Shown here: one piece after another, positions 59,905 through 64,000 of the stretch
Position numbering within the stretch: position 1 is the stretch's first letter
How the letters are laid out: each line of letters opens with the position of its first letter
Source of the DNA: Brevundimonas sp.
Lineage (GTDB): Bacteria; Pseudomonadota; Alphaproteobacteria; Caulobacterales; Caulobacteraceae
Assembly: GCF_019636155.1 (NCBI RefSeq)
Contig: NZ_JAHBYB010000003.1
Location: forward strand, 62,001-126,000
Length of the DNA stretch: 64,000 nt
Direction of reading: 5' to 3'
Made by a program: the position numbers and the translations under genes
The notes under the pieces: model-generated
What the model saw: the letters and a program-made list of their open reading frames with translations, nothing else
What the model was told of the DNA's origin: nothing
Databases searched by the model: none

Positions 59905-60669
59905 ATGCGGGTACTTGCTGGAATATTCGCCGTTCTGCTTGCGTTGGTGATCTGGGACGATCCTGCCTTTGCTCAGGGGGTCTACGCTCCGATCTCCGTC
60001 ACTGGGTATAATCGCGATGAAATCGCGGAGGCTTTTCCGGCGGTATCCTCGACGACCGCCGATGTCGATGGCGTGAGGTGGACCTGGGTGGCGCGCAGCT
60101 TTCCTGGCTCCACCATAGGCCTGCCCCTAGATCGAAAACTGGAAACCTCCACGCACCGATTTCTCCTTAATTCCTATTCAACAAACAATGTCTTACGTCT
60201 CCTGAACTCGACAGGAACCCTAACGCTGGATGCCCCGAAGGCGTATCCGAGCATAAGCATTCTGGCGTCGAGCGGTAGCGGATCCGCCAACACCACGGTG
60301 CAGGTCAATTTCGTCGGCGGAGATGTTTATGTTCACCCCGCTTTCACGGTCTCGGATTGGTTTCTCGGCGCGAGCCCGTTTCCGTCTTTCGGCAGAGTCG
60401 ACCGGCAAACCGACGCCGTCGAGAACCTCCCTGCGGGCGGACTGCTGCATGTTTATGACATCTCCATACCGCCCGCACAGGCATCCTTGCCCATAGAAAG
60501 CATCGCCATCCGATCTAATTCGGCGACCACCGTTTTGAACGTCATGGCGGTGGCGGGGTATGTGCCCCCCGCTGTTCCCACCCTCGGTTCATGGGCGATT
60601 TTCCTGTTCGGCGGTTTGCTCTTGGGAGGGGGCGCGGCCTATGCGCGGTTTACACGGTCGGCCGCCTGA
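59905..60669 (+). CDS. Exported protein with IPTL-CTERM-like sorting tail
   Basis: A 254-residue protein with a signal peptide (residues 1-23, ending DPAFA) and a beta-rich middle. The C-terminal 31 residues (224-254) read VPTLGSWAIFLFGGLLLGGG followed by a basic end, which matches the IPTL-CTERM pattern: a short Pro-Thr-Leu motif, a hydrophobic helix and an Arg cluster. Such tails are thought to be sorting signals for processing at the membrane. The codon and base usage of this gene is visibly less GC-rich than its neighbours (many AAT, TTA, ACA), which points to transfer. A weak TATAAC -10 lies at 59874. Confidence 0.75.
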   Translation: MRVLAGIFAVLLALVIWDDPAFAQGVYAPISVTGYNRDEIAEAFPAVSSTTADVDGVRWTWVARSFPGSTIGLPLDRKLETSTHRFLLNSYSTNNVLRLLNSTGTLTLDAPKAYPSISILASSGSGSANTTVQVNFVGGDVYVHPAFTVSDWFLGASPFPSFGRVDRQTDAVENLPAGGLLHVYDISIPPAQASLPIESIAIRSNSATTVLNVMAVAGYVPPAVPTLGSWAIFLFGGLLLGGGAAYARFTRSAA

Positions 60670-60883
60670 CGCCCGATCATTGAAGGCCGCCTCCTGGCCT
60701 CCCGCCATCTCAGAGGTTTTCATGGCGAGCTTGATGCTGGAGGGCGGATAATTTGCGCCTTCGGCAGGTGAACCCCATTTCCAGCGGCCCAAATCTAACC
60801 GCGATCCCGTAGAACGGTTACGCTTGCCACGCGTTCCAGCGTGAGTCGGCCGCCACGCGGGGCCGCGATCAGAGGAGAGACCC

Positions 60884-61588
60884 TTGGCCAACATCACCCT
60901 GGTGGATGACGACGAAAACATCGTGGCGTCGGTCTCGCTGGCGCTGGAGAGCCATGGTCACACGGTCACGGCCTATCACGACGGCGCGACCGGGCTGGAG
61001 GCCCTGGAGGCCACCCCGCCCGACCTGGTCATACTGGACGTCAAGATGCCGCGCATGGATGGGATGGAGGTGCTGCGCCGCCTGCGCCAGACCAGCCAGA
61101 TTCCCGTCATCATGCTGACCTCCAAGGATGAGGAGATCGATGAGATCCTGGGCTTCAACCTGGGCGCCGACGACTACATCCACAAACCCTTCAGCCAGAG
61201 GCTGCTGATCGAGCGGGTCAAGGCCCTGCTGCGTCGCTCGGGCGCCGACGGGGGCGAGCCGGAGCCGGCGGGCGAAGGCTCGGGCAAGGCCATCCGTCGC
61301 GGCAAGCTGAGCATGGATCCGGCGCGCCACGAAAGCACCTGGGACGGCAAGCCGGTCAAGCTGACCGTCACCGAATTCCTGCTCCTGCAGGCCCTGGCCC
61401 AGCGGCCCGGCTTCGTGAAGAGCCGCGACAACCTGATGGACGCCGCCTACGACGATCAGGTCTATGTCGATGACCGCACCATCGACAGCCACGTCAAGCG
61501 GATGCGAAAGAAATTCCGGGCCGTCGATCCCGAGTTCGACGCCATCGAGACCCTTTATGGCGTCGGATACCGATACCGCGAAAGCTGA
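60884..61588 (+). CDS. chvI: Two-component response regulator ChvI
   Basis: A 234-residue OmpR/PhoB-type regulator. The receiver has VDDDENIVA, phospho-acceptor Asp52 ([12 protein letters not shown]), Thr at [10 protein letters not shown] and Lys in [10 protein letters not shown]. The DNA-binding winged helix (about 140-232) has [20 protein letters not shown] and [12 protein letters not shown]. ChvI with ChvG responds to acid, osmotic and cell-wall stress in Alphaproteobacteria. The start is TTG at 60884, supported by GGAGAG a few bases upstream. Its 3' end overlaps chvG by 32 bases. The 214 bases upstream hold no gene. Confidence 0.96.
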   Translation: MANITLVDDDENIVASVSLALESHGHTVTAYHDGATGLEALEATPPDLVILDVKMPRMDGMEVLRRLRQTSQIPVIMLTSKDEEIDEILGFNLGADDYIHKPFSQRLLIERVKALLRRSGADGGEPEPAGEGSGKAIRRGKLSMDPARHESTWDGKPVKLTVTEFLLLQALAQRPGFVKSRDNLMDAAYDDQVYVDDRTIDSHVKRMRKKFRAVDPEFDAIETLYGVGYRYRES

Positions 61589-63185
61589 TCCGGCCGACCG
61601 GCCGGGCCGGGACGTCGAGGACGAGGGCCGCCCCCGCGTGCGCCTGGGACGATCGCGCCTGGGCGCCTTCATCCTGGCGCTGAACCTGCTGAGCCTGCTG
61701 ATCCTGTTCGGCGGGGCCCTGGCCCTGAACGAATGGCGCCGCGGCCTGGTCGAGGCGCGTCAGGAATCCCTGACCGTCCAGGCCGAGCTTCTGGCCAATC
61801 TGCTGGGCGAGGCGGGGGCGACGCGGGGCGAGCCGCGCCCCATGCTGAACCCCCTGGACGCCGCCCTGCTGCTGCGCGACAAATTCATTCCGACGGGCCA
61901 GAGGGCGCGGCTCTACGACCAGGACGGCCTGCTGGTGACAGACAGTTTCGCGGTGTCGGAGGCCATTTCCGGCGCGCCCCTGCCTCCCGCCCTGCCGGCC
62001 GGGGTCACGGCGCCCCAGCCGGGGGAACCCGCCCGCGCCCGCGACGACCGCCGCCAGGACAAGGCCGCCGCCGAATTGGCCGCCGAGGTCGAGCGGGCCC
62101 TGACCGGAGAGCCCCAGGCCGGGGTGCGGCGATCCGAAACGGGGGACCAGGTGGTGTCGGTCTCCATTCCCGTGCGCCATGTGCAGCAGGTTCTGGGCGT
62201 GTTGACGCTGGAAGCCGGAGACGTGGACGAGATCCTGTCGGCCCAGCGGCGGGCCCTGGTGCCCTTCGCCCTTGTGGCCCTGATCGTGTCCCTGCTGTCG
62301 TCCCTGGTGCTGCATCTGTTCGTGGCCCGGCCGGTGATGCGTCTGTCCCTGGCGGCGGACGAGGTGCGGATGCAGCGGGCGCGCGCCATCTCCCTGCCCG
62401 ACCTCGAGGACCGCAAGGACGAGATCGGCGACCTGGCCCGCGCCCTGGAGAGCATGACCGACACCCTGTCGACGCGGATGGACGCCATCGAGGGCTTCGC
62501 CGCCGACGTCAGCCACGAGATCAAGAATCCCCTGACCTCGATCCGCTCGGCGCTCGAGACCCTGGCCCTGGTCAAGACCGACGCCCAACGGGAGACGCTG
62601 ACCGCCTTGCTGCAACAGGACGTGCGGCGGCTGGACCGGCTGATCACCGACATCTCCAACGCCTCGCGGTTGGATGCCGAACTGTCGCGCGAGCGGCCGC
62701 GCCCGATCGACCTGGGCGAACTTCTGGCCGAGGTGACCCACATCTATCAGGCCACGGCCAAGCCGGGAGAGGCGGCGGTGGTGCTGGAGATGCGCGACGG
62801 CGTCGACAGCCCCGTCTCTGGCCGCGACGGGCCTCTGGGCCAGGTGTTCCGCAACCTGATCGACAACGCCCGCTCGTTCAGCCCGCCGGGCGGAACCGTG
62901 CGGGTTCTGCTGGACCGCGAAGCCGGCGAGGTGCGCGTCCGGGTCGAAGACGACGGGCCGGGCATTCCGCCGGACAATCTGGCGACCGTGTTCGAGCGGT
63001 TCTACACCTCGCGGCCCAAGGGGACGGCCTTCGGCGCCAACTCGGGCCTGGGCCTGTCCATCGTGCGCCAGATCGTCGAGGCGCACGGCGGCCGCGTCTG
63101 GGCCGAGAACCGTGCGGGGCCTGATGGCGCGGCGGCGGGCGCGCGCTTCACCGTCGTCCTGCCCGAAGCCGCGCGCCGGGGATGA
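61557..63185 (+). CDS. chvG: Sensor histidine kinase ChvG
   Basis: A 542-residue inner-membrane kinase. Transmembrane segments are about 36-57 and 242-266, with a periplasmic sensor domain of roughly 180 residues between them. HAMP follows, then His320 in [20 protein letters not shown], an N box [15 protein letters not shown]1 [10 protein letters not shown] and G2 [16 protein letters not shown]. The ATG at 61557 lies inside the end of chvI; the 32-base overlap ensures paired synthesis. It is followed by hprK with a four-base overlap, so envelope stress signalling and PTS control genes share a transcript. Confidence 0.95.
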   Translation: MASDTDTAKADPADRPGRDVEDEGRPRVRLGRSRLGAFILALNLLSLLILFGGALALNEWRRGLVEARQESLTVQAELLANLLGEAGATRGEPRPMLNPLDAALLLRDKFIPTGQRARLYDQDGLLVTDSFAVSEAISGAPLPPALPAGVTAPQPGEPARARDDRRQDKAAAELAAEVERALTGEPQAGVRRSETGDQVVSVSIPVRHVQQVLGVLTLEAGDVDEILSAQRRALVPFALVALIVSLLSSLVLHLFVARPVMRLSLAADEVRMQRARAISLPDLEDRKDEIGDLARALESMTDTLSTRMDAIEGFAADVSHEIKNPLTSIRSALETLALVKTDAQRETLTALLQQDVRRLDRLITDISNASRLDAELSRERPRPIDLGELLAEVTHIYQATAKPGEAAVVLEMRDGVDSPVSGRDGPLGQVFRNLIDNARSFSPPGGTVRVLLDREAGEVRVRVEDDGPGIPPDNLATVFERFYTSRPKGTAFGANSGLGLSIVRQIVEAHGGRVWAENRAGPDGAAAGARFTVVLPEAARRG

Positions 63186-63628
63186 CCCAGCCGCTGCACG
63201 CCACCGTGGTCGCGCGCCATCATGCCGACGGCTGGCGCGGGGTGATGCTGAGGGGCGCTTCGGGCGCGGGCAAGAGCGACCTGGCGCTGAGGCTGGTTCA
63301 GGCCGGATTCCGCCTGGTTGCGGACGACTACGCCTGGGTCTGGGCCTCGGACGGCGCCCTGTTCGCCCGGTCGCCGGCCATGATCGCCGGCCGGATCGAG
63401 GCCCGAGGCCTGGGCCTGTTGACGGCGCCGACACTGGAACTGGCCCGGATAAGGCTGATCATCGACCTGGTTCAAAACCCGGTGGAGCGGATGCCGGAAC
63501 CGCATTTCGAGACCCTGGATGGGGCGGCCGTGGCGGTCCTGGCGCTGGACCCGAGGCCGGCCTCGGCGGTCGCCGTGGTCGCAGGGGCTCTGGCGGGGTT
63601 TGATCGCGGCGCGGTTTGGCCTATCTAG
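63182..63628 (+). CDS. hprK: HPr kinase/phosphorylase, short form
   Basis: A 148-residue HprK containing only the catalytic domain, as usual in Alphaproteobacteria. Walker A is GASGAGKS at 25-32, LVADDYAWVW provides the catalytic Asp region, and AGRIEARGLGLL is the HprK signature. It phosphorylates the regulatory serine of HPr. The start overlaps chvG as ATGA. RapZ, sometimes present between hprK and EIIA, is absent here. Confidence 0.93.
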   Translation: MTQPLHATVVARHHADGWRGVMLRGASGAGKSDLALRLVQAGFRLVADDYAWVWASDGALFARSPAMIAGRIEARGLGLLTAPTLELARIRLIIDLVQNPVERMPEPHFETLDGAAVAVLALDPRPASAVAVVAGALAGFDRGAVWPI

Positions 63629-63697
63629 GCCGGCTTGCGGTCTTGTCGGGCGTCGGCCCGAGGACGCGGCATGGGGCTTTGTCTTGGCGGTTCCTCA

Positions 63698-64000
63698 ATG
63701 ATCGGCCTGGTGATCGTCACCCACGGGGGCCTGGCCTCCGAATTCCTCTCGGCGATGGAGCATGTGGTCGGCCCGCAACGCGGGGTGGCCGCCATCTGCA
63801 TCGGGCCGGAGGACGACATGGAGCGGCGCCGCCGCGACATCGTCGACGCCGCCGCGGCGGTGGACGACGGCGACGGGGTCATCCTGCTGACCGACATGTT
63901 CGGCGGCACGCCGTCCAACCTGGCCATCTCGGTGATGGAGCAGACCCGGGCCGAGGTCATCGCCGGACTGAATCTGCCCATGCTGATCAAACTGGCCAGC
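63698..64000 (+). CDS. PTS EIIA component, mannose family, C-terminus cut by window edge
   Basis: The first 101 residues are visible. MIGLVIVTHGGLASEFL places the phospho-accepting histidine at position 9, and DDGDGVILLTDMFGGTPSN carries the typical EIIA(Man) loop. In alphaproteobacteria this protein works with HPr and HprK in a regulatory PTS rather than in sugar uptake. The ATG at 63698 gives the family start; an in-frame ATG at 63671 would add nine residues. It lies 69 bases after hprK, so it is likely in the same operon. Confidence 0.92.
   Translation, partial: MIGLVIVTHGGLASEFLSAMEHVVGPQRGVAAICIGPEDDMERRRRDIVDAAAAVDDGDGVILLTDMFGGTPSNLAISVMEQTRAEVIAGLNLPMLIKLAS

Overview
The window is a dense, very GC-rich (by eye about two thirds or more G+C) stretch of an alphaproteobacterial chromosome. 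Gene content points to the Caulobacteraceae, most likely Brevundimonas or a close relative. Evidence is the chvI-chvG-hprK-EIIA(Man) block, the short single-domain HPr kinase, the SDHAF4-type protein, the GT9/GmhB/DegT/Gfo-Idh LPS genes, a lone Flp pilin and many GTG/TTG starts. No rRNA, tRNA, CRISPR array, prophage or complete insertion sequence was seen, and no stretch longer than about 300 bases lacks a gene. The genus is an inference from gene content, not a computed placement.

Layout. 1-5.5 kb: a truncated GT9 glycosyltransferase, an alpha/beta hydrolase and the sugar-nucleotide genes galU, glmS and glmM. 5.6-11.9 kb: DNA-repair helicases (pdeM with an Lhr-Core helicase, divergent from a DinG/XPD-like Fe-S helicase). 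11.9-14.8 kb: DUF2125 gene, an unassigned gene and hisC. 14.8-21.7 kb: secreted low-complexity proteins, sdhAF4, htpX, two small operons, an AraC regulator, a DUF1178/nitrilase/glutaredoxin operon and comF. 21.7-26.1 kb: methyltransferase, flp pilin with structured tandem repeats, mutT joined to a toxin-antitoxin pair, argJ and a PPIase lipoprotein. 26.4-31.4 kb: secA, a kynureninase-like enzyme and a membrane protein. 31.6-35.2 kb: mmsA and lrp divergent from ald. 35.2-40.5 kb: acyltransferase, CHAP protein, kynA, DUF2383, yciB, ftsY. 40.7-45.9 kb: nadE, small proteins, hydrolase, gmhB, AGE epimerase. 46-48.2 kb: a two-gene cassette best read as GnnB/GnnA for 2,3-diamino-glucose lipid A. 48.3-58 kb: esterase, MaoC, threonine dehydratase, polA, an SOS-like dinD operon, hybrid histidine kinase, BaiN-like flavoprotein. 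58-64 kb: a large unassigned protein, an IPTL-CTERM-like surface protein of unusual base composition, then chvI, chvG, hprK and EIIA(Man).

Functionally the window is mostly housekeeping: envelope precursors (GalU, GlmS, GlmM, GmhB, GnnA/B), protein export (SecA, FtsY, PPIase, HtpX), repair (PolA, DinD, Lhr, DinG, MutT), NAD and amino-acid metabolism (NadE, KynA, ArgJ, HisC, Ald) and envelope/carbon signalling (ChvGI, HprK, EIIA).

The accessory layer is small but interesting. Palindromic REPIN-like elements occur, one inserted in frame inside the Lhr helicase and one abutting nadE. There is a pair of structured 45-bp tandem repeats after the pilin gene, a palindrome carrying two divergent start codons, a toxin-antitoxin pair translationally coupled to mutT, and the IPTL-CTERM-like gene.
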